64,000 nucleotides of DNA, from contig NZ_MDET01000015.1 of the NCBI RefSeq assembly GCF_002075885.1, forward strand, positions 26,882-90,881, read 5' to 3'. The notes beneath the pieces were generated by a model that made no database searches, was not told the origin of the DNA, and worked only from the letters and a program-made list of their open reading frames with translations. Origin of the DNA: Manganibacter manganicus. GTDB taxonomy: Bacteria; Pseudomonadota; Alphaproteobacteria; Rhizobiales; Rhizobiaceae. Positions within the stretch are counted from its first letter, which is position 1. Each line of letters begins with the position of its first letter. The position numbers and the translations under genes are program-made. Positions 11,662-20,859 of this stretch are shown here, piece after piece.

Positions 11662-12453
11662 CTAATCGGTTGAATCAAGGCTGTTGGCGCTGGCCTGCCC
11701 AAAGCGGTGGTTTTGCAGACGGTATCCCTCCTCGTCAGGCGGCTTTTTACGAACGGCACGCGGGGTGACGATCTCCTTGTCCAGCAGCGGCGCGTGCTGG
11801 CGCCGCAACACCAGAACCAGGATCGCGCCGGCAATGATGCCGCCGATATGGCACGCCCAGGAGATTCGGTCGTCGCCGCCGAGGGCAAACATGGCGAATT
11901 GCAACAGGATCCACAGCGCAAGCAGCAAATAGGCCGGGATGCGCAGCGGAATGCGGAAGAAGGCGAGTATCCAGATCTTCACGCGCGGATGCAGGATGAG
12001 ATACGCCGTCACGACACCGGCAATCGCACCGGAAGCTCCGATCAGCGGCGCTTGCGAATCCGGCGCCACCCAGCCGTGAAAGACGGCGCCGGCGACAGCG
12101 CAGGCCAGATAGAAGACCAGAAAACGCAGATGGCCGAGCGCATCCTCGACATTGTCGCCGAACACCCAAAGGAACAGCATATTGCCGCCCAGATGAAAGA
12201 TGTCGGCGTGGAGAAAAGCATAGGTCAGGTAATTGAAACCGTCGGGCACGACGACGAATTCCGGCCCCAGCACCGCGGTGTGATGGGCAACGGAAGGGAT
12301 AAAGCCGAGACCCAGCACGGCAGCATTGGTGAAGTTGTCGCCGCCGGCCAGAGTCGCCAGGTAGACGATGACGTTGGCGGCGATCAGCCCGATCGTCACA
12401 TATTGCAGTTTGATGTGGTGCAGGCTGTTGGCATCGTGAAGCGGGATGAACAT
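11662..12453 (-). CDS. Rhomboid-family intramembrane serine protease
   Basis: The product is 263 residues with about six membrane helices. The catalytic serine motif is IGASGAIAGVVTAY (GxSG) and the catalytic histidine lies in the last core helix, ISWACHIGGIIAGAIL. The early helix motif FLHADIFHLGGNMLFLWVFG carries the conserved His/Asn oxyanion region. It should cleave transmembrane substrates in the inner membrane; the substrate is unknown. The C-terminal tail is basic and cytoplasmic. Confidence 0.93.
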   Translation of the reverse strand: MFIPLHDANSLHHIKLQYVTIGLIAANVIVYLATLAGGDNFTNAAVLGLGFIPSVAHHTAVLGPEFVVVPDGFNYLTYAFLHADIFHLGGNMLFLWVFGDNVEDALGHLRFLVFYLACAVAGAVFHGWVAPDSQAPLIGASGAIAGVVTAYLILHPRVKIWILAFFRIPLRIPAYLLLALWILLQFAMFALGGDDRISWACHIGGIIAGAILVLVLRRQHAPLLDKEIVTPRAVRKKPPDEEGYRLQNHRFGQASANSLDSTD

Positions 12454-12484
12454 CGACGCTTTCTGTCGTCAACTCGGTGATCGG

Positions 12485-13066
12485 TCAGCGGTTCTCGCCA
12501 GGCACCCATAGCACATCGGCGTTGCCATTGTCATTGACCGTGCGCGCGGCGACGAAAAGCAGGTCCGAGAGACGATTGATATATTTCAGGCCTTCACGGT
12601 TGACATGCTCAGCGGGATTTTCAGCCAACGCGACCATGATGCGCTCGGCACGACGCGCCACGGTGCGCGCAAGATGCAGCGCGGCGGCTGCGGGCGAGCC
12701 GCCGTTCAGCACGAAGGAGCGCAGCGGCTGAAGATTCCTGTTCAGCGCGTCGATATCCTTTTCAAGCCGCTCGACCTGGGATGCGACGATCCGCAACGGC
12801 TCGTAACCGAGCGGCTTGCCCTCGTCGGGCGTGGCGAGATCGGCGCCAAGATCGAACAGATCGTTCTGAACGCGCCCGAGCATGGCGTCGATCTCCGGAT
12901 AGGCAGCGCCGGTATGCACGCGCGCCATGCCGATGCAGGCATTAGCCTCGTCCACGGTGCCGCACGCTTCGATGCGCGGATCGGCCTTCGAGCGCCGGGC
13001 GCCGCTACCGAGACCGGTCGTGCCGTTATCGCCGGTGCGGGTGTAGATCTTGTTCAGCTTGACCAT
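12485..13066 (-). CDS. Cob(I)yrinic acid a,c-diamide adenosyltransferase, PduO type
   Basis: The enzyme transfers the adenosyl group of ATP to cob(I)alamin to make coenzyme B12. The product is 193 residues from MVKLNKIYTRTGDNGTTGLG, the characteristic PduO N-terminus that binds ATP. Further signatures are ACGTVDEANACIGMA, FVLNGGSPAAAALHLARTVARRAER and the C-terminal YINRLSDLLFVAAR. The frame is open upstream, but this N-terminus fits the family exactly. Confidence 0.95.
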   Translation of the reverse strand: MVKLNKIYTRTGDNGTTGLGSGARRSKADPRIEACGTVDEANACIGMARVHTGAAYPEIDAMLGRVQNDLFDLGADLATPDEGKPLGYEPLRIVASQVERLEKDIDALNRNLQPLRSFVLNGGSPAAAALHLARTVARRAERIMVALAENPAEHVNREGLKYINRLSDLLFVAARTVNDNGNADVLWVPGENR

Positions 13067-13095
13067 TGCAATACTCTTCGATGACCCGATGCGGG

Positions 13096-13287
13096 TTACT
13101 TGCGGGTGAAAAAGACAGCGAGAAGGATCAGCACGATGGCGATGAACTGCAACAGGACACGCGCCTGCATCAGCTTGTTCGACGTCGAGCCGGACCCTCC
13201 TTTCATCATGTTGACCAATCCCCGGACAAGGACCACCACAACGGCGGCCATGAAGATGGCGGCAAGAAATTTGAAGGTGAAAGCCAT
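13096..13287 (-). CDS. Twin-transmembrane small protein (HIG1-like)
   Basis: The product is 63 residues with two hydrophobic helices (FLAAIFMAAVVVVLVRGLVNM and LLQFIAIVLILLAVFF) joined by a basic loop SGSTSNKLMQARV. This is the layout of HIG1-domain twin-transmembrane proteins common upstream of the cobalamin adenosyltransferase in Rhizobiales. Related proteins associate with respiratory complexes, but the role here is inferred only. ATG 13287 is chosen; 29 bp separate the stop from the adenosyltransferase start. Confidence 0.85.
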   Translation of the reverse strand: MAFTFKFLAAIFMAAVVVVLVRGLVNMMKGGSGSTSNKLMQARVLLQFIAIVLILLAVFFTRK

Positions 13288-13310
13288 GGGTGCATTCCGT
13301 TCGATTGCGG

Positions 13311-14195
13311 TCAGACGTTCCTGGCAAGAACGCGATAAAGCAGAGACGCCGGCAGAAGGCGCCTGAGCAGAACGCCAGCCTTGGCAGGCACCGTTACCAC
13401 ATAATGCGGGCGGGGGCGCCGCGACAGAAGTGCGTGCCGCAATGCCCTGTATACCACATCGGGATTCGCCTGCATGGATGAATGGCCGGCACCGGCACGC
13501 AATTGCTCCAGTTGTTTGCGATAGCCGGCCTTGTGGACCGATCCGGCATAATCGACGTGTTTCAGGAACCAGCTCATTCCATTCCTGTGAATATCGGAGA
13601 CAACAGGCCCCGGCTCGATCAGCGACACATGGACGCCGCTGTCCACGAGTTCCTGCCGCAGGCTCAGCATCAGGCCCTCGACCGCATATTTCGAGGCGCA
13701 ATAGGCACCGCGAAAGCGCGCCGGCATCATCCCGAGGATGGATGAACAGTGAACCAGCCGGCCGTGACCCTGGGCACGCATGACCGGAATAATTCGCCGC
13801 GTCAGATCGTGCCAGCCAAAGACATTGGCCTCGAACTGTTCGCGCAGTGCTTCTACCGGAAGATCCTCGACCGCTCCGGCCTGGGCGTGGGCGCCGTTGT
13901 TGTAGAGCGCGTCGAGGCGACCGCCCGTGCGTTCCAGCACGGCGGTGACGAGCGCGGCGATCGATTCCGGCTCACGATAATCGAGATAGAAGGCCTCGAC
14001 CCCCTCGGCTCTAAGTACCGCTATGTCCTTTTCCTTGCGAGCGGTGGCAAAAACCCGCCAGCCATCAGCCTTCAAGGCGCGGGTACAATAGGCGCCGATG
14101 CCCGATGATGCACCCGTAAGGAGGATCGTACGCAATTCGCTAAAGACCGAACATTGCCATGCCGAGGCTTGCCATTTGTGATCATCCCTTCCCAT
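13311..14195 (-). CDS. Short-chain dehydrogenase/reductase (SDR family)
   Basis: An NAD(P)-dependent oxidoreductase of unknown substrate. The Rossmann motif is ILLTGASSGIGAYC, followed by NNGAHAQAG, the catalytic serine region LVHCSSILGMM and the YxxxK motif YCASKYAVEG. The annotated start (14195) gives about 20 extra residues before the fold; a TTG at 14135 (LRTILLTGASS) would match the family better but lacks a clear ribosome site. It is divergent from the YihY gene. Confidence 0.88.
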   Translation of the reverse strand: MGRDDHKWQASAWQCSVFSELRTILLTGASSGIGAYCTRALKADGWRVFATARKEKDIAVLRAEGVEAFYLDYREPESIAALVTAVLERTGGRLDALYNNGAHAQAGAVEDLPVEALREQFEANVFGWHDLTRRIIPVMRAQGHGRLVHCSSILGMMPARFRGAYCASKYAVEGLMLSLRQELVDSGVHVSLIEPGPVVSDIHRNGMSWFLKHVDYAGSVHKAGYRKQLEQLRAGAGHSSMQANPDVVYRALRHALLSRRPRPHYVVTVPAKAGVLLRRLLPASLLYRVLARNV

Positions 14196-14230
14196 ATTCG
14201 CAGGCCGGTTACAATTGTGGGGAAGAATTC

Positions 14231-15085
14231 TTGCTGCGTAATGTCGTCGTTCTCAAGCGCATCCTGTTCGACGCGCTTGGCCATTTCAACAATGACGACG
14301 GCTGGCCGATGGCCTCGCACCTTGCCATCACCGCGCTAATGGCACTGTTTCCCTTCCTGATTTTTGCGACCACGCTGGGGAGCTTTCTTGGCGCGCGAGC
14401 GTTTGCCGATACGGCCGTGCACCTGGTCTTCGACACATGGCCGGAGCAGATCGCCAAGCCGATTGCCCATGAAGTGCGCAATGTGCTGACCGTGCAGCGC
14501 ACCGACCTTCTGACCTATGGCGTGCTGCTTGCCGCCTTCTTCGCCTCCAACGGCATCGAGGCACTGCGCACCGCGCTCAACCGCGCCTACCGCGTCACGG
14601 AAACGCGCGGCATCATCTTCCGGCGCGTGCAAAGCATAGCCTTCGTGCTGATCGCGACAGCCGGATTTCTGGCAGTGAGCGTGCTTCTGGTGTTTGCGCC
14701 ACTGCTGGCAAGACTGGCCGAGGCACATTTCATCTGGCTCCAGCCTTATGTCGGCACCTTCACCCTGTGGCGCTATATGATTGCCTCGTCGGTGATCGTC
14801 GGCGGGCTGTTTGCCGTGCATTTCTGGCTGCCGGCCGGCAGGCGGAGGCTGCTTTCGCTCGTGCCCGGCATCTTGTTCACTTTGGCGGGCTGGCTGATCG
14901 GCTCGACCCTTTTCGCCAGCTATCTCGATCATTTCTCGTCCTATGCCAGCACCTATGCCGGACTGGCCTCGATCATGATCGCGGTGGTCTTCCTTTATAT
15001 CATTTCGGTAATCTTCATCCTTGGCGGCGAGTTGAACGCCGCCATCAGCCGCTATCGCACAGCCCGCGCGCGCGTCGGCAACTGA
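14231..15085 (+). CDS. YihY/BrkB-family inner-membrane protein
   Basis: The product is about 284 residues with six membrane helices, including HLAITALMALFPFLIFATTLG and the terminal SIMIAVVFLYIISVIFILGGELNAAI, typical of YihY/UPF0761. I prefer the TTG at 14231 because GGGGAAGAA lies just upstream; an in-frame ATG at 14159 has no ribosome site. The 3' end overlaps the convergent EamA gene by 34 bp. The function of the family is not established, despite old RNase BN labels. Confidence 0.85.
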   Translation: MLRNVVVLKRILFDALGHFNNDDGWPMASHLAITALMALFPFLIFATTLGSFLGARAFADTAVHLVFDTWPEQIAKPIAHEVRNVLTVQRTDLLTYGVLLAAFFASNGIEALRTALNRAYRVTETRGIIFRRVQSIAFVLIATAGFLAVSVLLVFAPLLARLAEAHFIWLQPYVGTFTLWRYMIASSVIVGGLFAVHFWLPAGRRRLLSLVPGILFTLAGWLIGSTLFASYLDHFSSYASTYAGLASIMIAVVFLYIISVIFILGGELNAAISRYRTARARVGN

Positions 15086-15954
15086 AAACCGCCGCGCGCG
15101 GTCGCCAGACCGACGCCGAGCGTGGTGATCGCCATGCCGACGATCTGCACCGCGTCGAGATGTTCGCCGAACAGCGCCCATGCCATGACGGCTGTTACCG
15201 CCGGCACCAGATAAAACAGCGAGGCGACCTTCGACATTTCACCGTCGCGGATCATCACCATCAAAAGGAAGATCGCACCGACCGACAGCACCACCACCAA
15301 CCAGACCAGCGCGAAGATCAGTTCGCCATTGACGGTGACGGTTTGCGTCTCGAACGCCAGCGAGGCTGCAAGCACGATCGCCGCGCCGCCGGCATATTGC
15401 CAGAGCGTTGCGGCGACGAGGCCGCCGCCCGAGGCAAAACGCTTCTGCCAGATTGTGCCGAAGCTCATGCCGATAACGGAAATCAGCGAGGCACCAAGGG
15501 TTTCCGCCGTGACCCCGCCGCCGATCGCGCCAAGCTTCGGCCACAAGACGACGATGATCCCGACGAGCCCGGTCGCCAGCCCTATCCAGTGCCGCGGCAA
15601 AACCTTTTCGCCCAGCAGCCTGCCGGCCAAAACGGCGGTGATCAACGGCTGCAAACCGACGATCAGGGCCGAAAGCCCCGCTGGCATGCCCCTGTGGATC
15701 GCCCAGAACACGCCGCCCAGATAGACGCCGTGTATCAGCATGCCGGCAACCATGGCATGCAGCACTTGCGTCGGCGAAAGCCTTTTCGAGCCAAGCAGCA
15801 CGACAAGGCCGGCAAACAGGATGAAGGCCAGAACGAAGCGCATGGCGAGAAAGGTGAACGGCTCGGCCCATGGCATGGCATAGCGCGCACCGATGAAGCC
15901 GGTCGCCCACAGGACCACGAATGTCGCGGGAATGAGCCGCTTGAAGCTTTGCAT
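15052..15954 (-). CDS. EamA/DMT-family transporter
   Basis: The product is 300 residues with ten predicted helices in two EamA repeats: the first begins FVVLWATGFIGARYAMPWAE, the second FGTIWQKRF and ends in MAWALFGEHLDAVQIVGMAI. Members export metabolites or amino acids across the inner membrane; the substrate cannot be told. It is convergent with and slightly overlaps the YihY gene. Confidence 0.9.
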   Translation of the reverse strand: MQSFKRLIPATFVVLWATGFIGARYAMPWAEPFTFLAMRFVLAFILFAGLVVLLGSKRLSPTQVLHAMVAGMLIHGVYLGGVFWAIHRGMPAGLSALIVGLQPLITAVLAGRLLGEKVLPRHWIGLATGLVGIIVVLWPKLGAIGGGVTAETLGASLISVIGMSFGTIWQKRFASGGGLVAATLWQYAGGAAIVLAASLAFETQTVTVNGELIFALVWLVVVLSVGAIFLLMVMIRDGEMSKVASLFYLVPAVTAVMAWALFGEHLDAVQIVGMAITTLGVGLATARGGFQLPTRARAVR

Positions 15955-16061
15955 GGCACGGTTTCCGTTTGGAAGCGGATCGCTTTAACCGGAAGGCGAT
16001 CGCGATGCAAAACGAAACGGCTGATCCGATGGTTCACGCAAATTGATGAAGCGGCCCCCAC

Positions 16062-16937
16062 TCAGAGTTTCGCCATGCGGCGGACAGTTTCCGGCGTCAC
16101 GCCGGCGTTGCGCAACGCGGCAATCCCGGTATCGCCGGCGCTTTTCGACAGTTTACGGCCTTCGGCGTCGAGGATGAGCCGATGATGGAAATAGGCCGGC
16201 TCCGGCAAGCCAAGGAGCTTCTGGAGAACGCGCTGGACAGCGGTGGCCGAATAAAGGTCGCTACCGCGCACGACATGCGTGATTTGCTGCAAGGCGTCGT
16301 CCACCACGACCGCCAGATGATAGCTGGTGGGGATTTCCCGCCGCGCCACGATCACGTCGCCCCAGTCCTGAGGCCGGGCCTCGACGCGATGCGTGCCTGA
16401 CAGGGCCTCGTCGTCATATTCCAGCCAGGTCAGCGGCGCGGCGATCCGCTGCATGGCGGCATCGACATCGAGCCGCCAGGCAAATGGCAGACCGTGTGCG
16501 ATCCTGCGCTTGCGCTCCTGCGTCGAAAGCGTCTTGTCGGCTCGCGGATAGAGCGGCACGCCATCGGGATCGCGCGGCCAGTCGCGCCCGCCTCCGCCGC
16601 TTTCGGCGATGAAAGCGCGAATCTCACCCCGGCTCATGAAGGCTGGATAGACCAGTTCCTCGTCGATAAGCCTATGCAGCACCGCCTCATAGTTGCCGAA
16701 ATGCTCGGACTGGCGACGCACCTTGCCCTCCCACGCCACGCCCAGCCATGCCAGATCGCGCAAAATGCCGGTCTTAAAAGCCGGCGTGCAGCGCGTCGTG
16801 TCGATATCCTCCATGCGCAGCAACATGCGGCCGGCAAATGCATCAGCCAGTTTCCGGTTGAGCAGGACCGAATGGGCATGGCCGAGATGCAGTTCGCCGT
16901 TCGGGCTCGGCGCGAAACGGAATGTCAGCAGGTTCAT
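16062..16937 (-). CDS. gluQ: tRNA glutamyl-Q(34) synthetase GluQRS
   Basis: This glutamyl-tRNA synthetase paralogue lacks the anticodon-binding domain and glutamylates queuosine at position 34 of tRNA-Asp. The product is 291 residues from MNLLTFRFAPSPNGELHLGHA (HIGH-type motif). The KMSKS-like motif is GRKLSKSAGD. The zinc-binding cysteines seen in the Escherichia coli enzyme are absent: the matching region reads VYPAFMSRGEI. The frame extends further upstream, but start 16937 matches the family. Confidence 0.93.
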   Translation of the reverse strand: MNLLTFRFAPSPNGELHLGHAHSVLLNRKLADAFAGRMLLRMEDIDTTRCTPAFKTGILRDLAWLGVAWEGKVRRQSEHFGNYEAVLHRLIDEELVYPAFMSRGEIRAFIAESGGGGRDWPRDPDGVPLYPRADKTLSTQERKRRIAHGLPFAWRLDVDAAMQRIAAPLTWLEYDDEALSGTHRVEARPQDWGDVIVARREIPTSYHLAVVVDDALQQITHVVRGSDLYSATAVQRVLQKLLGLPEPAYFHHRLILDAEGRKLSKSAGDTGIAALRNAGVTPETVRRMAKL

Positions 16938-17011
16938 TTGGCGTCGGCAACCGGGTTGAACGGCACAAGTACGAATTGCTACCTTGCACGGCAATGGGGA
17001 GCAACCGAACC

Positions 17012-17671
17012 ATGCAACGCATCGCCACGCTGGATGATGTCTCACGAGGGCTGGACGCCCTTTGCCGCATCGATCCGCGCCTGACTGCAGTACGAGCCAT
17101 GGCCGGCGAGGTGCCGCTGCGCCTTTCCGAACCGGGTTTCCGCAGCCTCGCCTCTATCATGATTTCCCAACAGGTTTCGCGCGCCAGCGCCGATGCTATA
17201 TTCGGCCGGCTGACCGGCCTCCTCAATCCGCTGACGCCGCGCGCCGTGCTTGACGCAAGCGAGGTGATCTTCCGCGAAGCCGGCCTGTCGCGACCGAAGC
17301 AGCGCGGCCTCATCGCCGCGGCACAGGCCACCGTCGACGGGCTCGACCTTCACCATTTGTGCCGCATGGACGCGCCGAAGGCGATGGCGCTGCTGACCGC
17401 GGTTTCCGGCATAGGCCCGTGGACCGCGCAGGTCTATCTGCTGTTTTCGGCCGGCCATCCCGATATTTTTCCCGAACGCGACGTTGCCTTGCAAAGTGCA
17501 GTCGGCCATGCGCTCGGCATCGAGCCCCGGCCCGGCCACAAGGAACTTGGCCTGCTGGCCGAATCATGGAGCCCATGGCGGGGCGTCGCCTCACGACTTT
17601 TCTGGGCCTATTACCGCGAAACACGCGGCCGGGACGCCGCGCCGCTTACTGAGACTGCAAAAAAGCAATGA
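17012..17671 (+). CDS. DNA-3-methyladenine glycosylase II (AlkA-type, HhH-GPD)
   Basis: A base-excision repair glycosylase that removes alkylated bases. The product is about 219 residues. The helix-hairpin-helix is LTAVSGIGPWTAQVYLL and the catalytic aspartate follows in HPDIFPERDVAL. ISQQVSRASADAIFGRL is the usual upstream helix. ATG 17012 has GGGGAG about 10 bases upstream; ATG 16994 is an alternative. It is divergent from gluQ. Confidence 0.92.
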   Translation: MQRIATLDDVSRGLDALCRIDPRLTAVRAMAGEVPLRLSEPGFRSLASIMISQQVSRASADAIFGRLTGLLNPLTPRAVLDASEVIFREAGLSRPKQRGLIAAAQATVDGLDLHHLCRMDAPKAMALLTAVSGIGPWTAQVYLLFSAGHPDIFPERDVALQSAVGHALGIEPRPGHKELGLLAESWSPWRGVASRLFWAYYRETRGRDAAPLTETAKKQ

Positions 17672-17780
17672 AATCACGCGCTTTTGCTGCGCATTGGCCT
17701 ATCGATTCCGCTTCACATCCCTGTCATGTCGGGCTTACAGTATCGTCGTTATTCGGATCGATGCGAAGGAGACGAAGAAC

Positions 17781-18338
17781 GTGACGGTCGCCGTATCGGC
17801 GGATGGGCTTCCAGCATTGGTGCTGAACGCGGATTATCGCCCGCTCAGCTACTACCCCCTGTCGCTCTGGTCGTGGCAGGACGCTATCAAGGCTGTCTTC
17901 CTCGACCGGGTCAACATCGTGGCCGAATACGACCATGCGGTGTCGTCGCCCTCCTTCTCGATGAAGCTGCCGAGCGTCGTCAGCCTCAAGACCTATGTGA
18001 AACCGTCGCGGTTCCCGGCCTTCACACGCTTCAACGTGTTTTTGCGTGATCGATTCCAGTGCCAGTATTGCGGCACGACGGAGGATCTCACCTTCGACCA
18101 TGTCGTCCCACGCCGTTGCGGCGGAGCAACGACGTGGGACAATGTGGTGGCGGCCTGCTCCCCCTGCAATCTCAGGAAAGGCGGCCTGATGCCGGCGCAT
18201 GCCAGAATGTGGCCGCGCCAGAAGCCCTATCAGCCGACGATGCACGATCTGCACAATAACGGCCGGCTGTTTCCGCCAAACCACCTGCATGAAAGCTGGA
18301 TGGACTATCTCTACTGGGATGTCGAACTGGAACCGTAA
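17781..18338 (+). CDS. HNH endonuclease
   Basis: The product is 185 residues from a GTG start preceded by GGAG. The C-terminal HNH fold is complete: a zinc pair CQYC, the catalytic stretch FDHVVPRRCGGATTWDNVVAAC and a second pair CSPC followed by NLRKG. The N-terminal part (LVLNADYRPLSYYPLSLW) is characteristic of a widespread chromosomal alphaproteobacterial HNH protein. The biological substrate is unknown; a DNA repair role has been suggested for related proteins, and the neighbour is a DNA glycosylase. Confidence 0.9.
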   Translation: MTVAVSADGLPALVLNADYRPLSYYPLSLWSWQDAIKAVFLDRVNIVAEYDHAVSSPSFSMKLPSVVSLKTYVKPSRFPAFTRFNVFLRDRFQCQYCGTTEDLTFDHVVPRRCGGATTWDNVVAACSPCNLRKGGLMPAHARMWPRQKPYQPTMHDLHNNGRLFPPNHLHESWMDYLYWDVELEP

Positions 18339-18362
18339 GGTGCGTCCGTCACGGCTGGCCGG

Positions 18363-18887
18363 TCAACGCTTGAGCAGCGCGCCGCGAAAGGCGACGATGG
18401 CGAGGATCAGGCTGGCAATGGCGTTCCAACCGGCCATGGACAGGCCGAGGATACGCAAGGCCGCCTTGTCGCAGGACGGCGGCACGAATTTGTTCAGCGC
18501 ATCGAGGACCCCGTTGCCACCAGTATCCACCGGCCCCGCAATATCGGTGCAATCGGTCGGGCCGGGCCACCAGCCCCATTCGACGCCGGAATGAAAGACG
18601 CCCAGATAAAGCCCATAGGCCATCAGCAGCCCGCCGGCGAAAAGCAGCAGCCGCGTGTTCCATGACGGCAACCGCATCGCCGAAGACAGGACAGCCGCCA
18701 GCATCAGCGGCACGCCGACATAATAGGGAATGCGCTGCTCGTAGCAGAGCTTGCAGGGGATGTAGCCACCTATGTACTGGAAGCCAAGCGCCGAGCCGAC
18801 CACCGCCGCCATGGCAACAGCCAGGAACAGGGCAGTCAGTTTACGCTGGCGTTCAACGCCGACGGCCGGATCATCTGTGGCGGACAT
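18363..18887 (-). CDS. dsbB: Disulfide bond formation protein B
   Basis: DsbB reoxidises periplasmic DsbA by passing electrons to quinone. The product is 174 residues with four membrane helices. The first periplasmic loop has the active pair CKLC in PCKLCYEQRIPYY; the second has two further cysteines (PTDCTD and PPSCDK) as expected. It lies 20 bp downstream of the YqaA gene on the same strand, so they probably form an operon. Confidence 0.94.
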   Translation of the reverse strand: MSATDDPAVGVERQRKLTALFLAVAMAAVVGSALGFQYIGGYIPCKLCYEQRIPYYVGVPLMLAAVLSSAMRLPSWNTRLLLFAGGLLMAYGLYLGVFHSGVEWGWWPGPTDCTDIAGPVDTGGNGVLDALNKFVPPSCDKAALRILGLSMAGWNAIASLILAIVAFRGALLKR

Positions 18888-18907
18888 GACAACGAACTCC
18901 GTGCGAC

Positions 18908-19495
18908 CTAAAAAGCGTATTTGAAGATCAGATAAAGCGCGATCAGCACGGCGGCCGCCACGCCGACAATCATCCCGAGGCGCTTTTCGATGAAATGCCG
19001 GATCGGCTCGCCATAACGGCGCAGCAGCCAGGCCAGCAGCAGGAAGCGGGCGCCGCGCGCAACGATCGCGGAAAGGATGAACCAGCCAAGCGGAAAGCCG
19101 ATGACTCCCGAAAGAATGGTGACGACCTTGATCGGCGGCAGATGCGCCAGGCCGGACGTGACCAGCATCAACAGGATGATGCCGTCGCCCGACGTCATGC
19201 GCAGATGTTCGAATTCATCAAACTTGCCATAGAATTCAAGCACCGGCCGCGCCAGCGTGTCATAGGCATAATGGCCGATATACCAGCCGAGAATGCCGCC
19301 CAGTACGGAGGCGACAGTCGCCACCAGCGCGTAGCGATAGGCGCGCACCGGCCGCGAGAGCGCCATGGGGATATAGAGCACATCAGCCGGAACGAGAAAG
19401 ACAGAGCTTTCCACGAAGGCGATAACGGCCAACCACCATTCGGCGGATTTCCTTGCCGCCAGCGACAAGGTCCAGTCGTAAAGTCCGCGAAGCAT
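18908..19495 (-). CDS. YqaA-family (DedA/SNARE-associated) membrane protein
   Basis: The product is 195 residues with about five hydrophobic segments. AFVESSVFLVPADVLYIPMAL is the re-entrant region typical of the DedA/VTT superfamily, and VTSGLAHLPPIKVVTILSGVIGFPLGWFI is the second half. Relatives act in lipid flipping or membrane homeostasis; the role here is inferred from family only. It precedes dsbB. Confidence 0.88.
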   Translation of the reverse strand: MLRGLYDWTLSLAARKSAEWWLAVIAFVESSVFLVPADVLYIPMALSRPVRAYRYALVATVASVLGGILGWYIGHYAYDTLARPVLEFYGKFDEFEHLRMTSGDGIILLMLVTSGLAHLPPIKVVTILSGVIGFPLGWFILSAIVARGARFLLLAWLLRRYGEPIRHFIEKRLGMIVGVAAAVLIALYLIFKYAF

Positions 19496-19603
19496 GATCC
19501 CCTCGAATTCAGGCGTTGCCTCGAATAGAAAGAAATGTGCGGCGGCACAATGGCGGCGGCTTCACGAAATCGACAGCCGATTGCCGCAGGTGCCGGCGAA
19601 GGA

Positions 19604-19690
19604 TGGTGCGGGTGGTCGGACTCGAACCGACACTCTGTCACCAGAAACGGATTTTGAGTCCGTCGCGTCTACCAATTCCGCCACACCCGC
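19604..19690 (-). tRNA. tRNA-Leu (anticodon CAA)
   Basis: The minus strand folds as a class II tRNA: acceptor GCGGGTG pairing with CACCCGC, an anticodon loop CTCAAAA giving CAA (reads UUG), a long variable arm and the TTCGAGTC T-loop. The 3' CCA is encoded. Confidence 0.97.
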
Positions 19691-19863
19691 ATGAATGCTC
19701 CAAAGCACTGGAGCGCAAGACGACAATCCCGGTGGCGTGCGGATCGGGATCGCCGGCAGCCCGAGCGACGTAATTCATCGGCCGCTCCGATGCAAGAGCC
19801 ATTGTCTCTATCGGCTTGACAAGATTTTCGGCCTGGGCTGCTTTCACGATAAAGGGCAAATCG

Positions 19864-20406
19864 ATGAGCGAAGCGACACGAATGAGATCGACAGGACTGG
19901 GGCGAGCTTTCGTGGTGATGGGCGTCACGGGATGCGGCAAGACGGCCGTGGGACAGATGCTTGCAGCGAGGCTCGGCGCCATTTTCATCGAAGGCGACGC
20001 CCTGCATCCTGCAGAGAATGTCGCCCGCATGGCGCGCGGCGAGCCGCTGACCGATGACCTGCGCGCCGGCTGGCTGGATGCGATCGGCAAGGCGATCACG
20101 ACGGAATCAGGCCGCAACCGCGACGCCGTCGCTGCATGCTCGGCCTTGAAGCGGCAATACCGGGACCGCCTGCGCGGCTTCTCGCATGGGCTGGCCTTTG
20201 TCTATCTCAAGCTCGACCCATCAACCGCCAGGGCGCGGGTGACAGCGCGCACCGACCATTTCATGCCGGCAAGCCTCGTGGAAAGCCAGTTCGCCATTCT
20301 GGAGGAGCCTGACGTGGATGAAACCGCCTTGACGCTCGATGCGACACAGCCCATCGAAACGCTGGTCAAGGCTGCGGCAAACCATTTCCGGCTATTTCCA
20401 GATTGA
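19864..20406 (+). CDS. Gluconokinase
   Basis: Phosphorylates gluconate to 6-phosphogluconate with ATP. The product is 180 residues from ATG 19864, which follows AAGGG. The P-loop is VMGVTGCGKTAVG, followed by the substrate-binding stretch FIEGDALHPAENVARMARGEPLTDD, and later ACSALKRQYRDRLR and HFMPASLVESQFAILEEP, all standard gluconokinase (GntK/IdnK) signatures. It is the last clearly core gene before the tRNA-Arg boundary. Confidence 0.95.
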   Translation: MSEATRMRSTGLGRAFVVMGVTGCGKTAVGQMLAARLGAIFIEGDALHPAENVARMARGEPLTDDLRAGWLDAIGKAITTESGRNRDAVAACSALKRQYRDRLRGFSHGLAFVYLKLDPSTARARVTARTDHFMPASLVESQFAILEEPDVDETALTLDATQPIETLVKAAANHFRLFPD

Positions 20407-20492
20407 AGCGTCGCGCCTGTTCCGCTAAGAAGCCGGGACTGGCCGCTCCGGTGGCCGGTCGTCTCGTTGGCCGTATCGTCGGCCTTCGAGAA

Positions 20493-20535
<43 letters not shown>

Positions 20536-20743
20536 AGGCTAAGTCAAGCGCGCTGTGGGTGATGGTTGAAAAAGTTGAGGAATGCCAAGCGATTGGCGGA
20601 ACTCGAAGGAAGCAGAGAAACTGCTTCCGTGGTCACGGAAGCGCCGCGGAAGCAAACTGAAGGAAGCTGTAGAGTACGAACGACCACAATCGGCAGTGCC
20701 TCGAGCTCGCACCGTTTGCGATCGTTTGAAGTTGGAATCGAGA

Positions 20744-20772
20744 TTGACCCCGGTCGATCTCGGACACTATCT
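20744..20772 (+). promoter_or_regulatory. Sigma-70-type promoter of tRNA-Arg
   Basis: TTGACC and CTATCT are separated by exactly 17 bases, ending 10 bases before the tRNA. This matches the rhizobial housekeeping consensus. Confidence 0.7.
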
Positions 20773-20782
20773 GAAGATAAAT

Positions 20783-20859
20783 GCACCCATAGCTCAGCTG
20801 GATAGAGCGCTACCCTCCGAAGGTAGAGGCCTCAGGTTCGAATCCTGATGGGTGCGCCA
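20783..20859 (+). tRNA. tRNA-Arg (anticodon CCG)
   Basis: A complete cloverleaf: acceptor GCACCCA with TGGGTGC, D-loop AGCTCAGCTGGATAGAGC, anticodon loop CTCCGAA (CCG, reads CGG), T-loop TTCGAATC and an encoded CCA. It lies about 250 bp after a broken 5' copy and marks the start of the accessory region. Confidence 0.97.

Noticed and set aside
14767..16185. 472-residue plus-strand frame
   Set aside because: Antisense to the EamA transporter and gluQ; composition rich in Gln/Arg/Asp with no domain.
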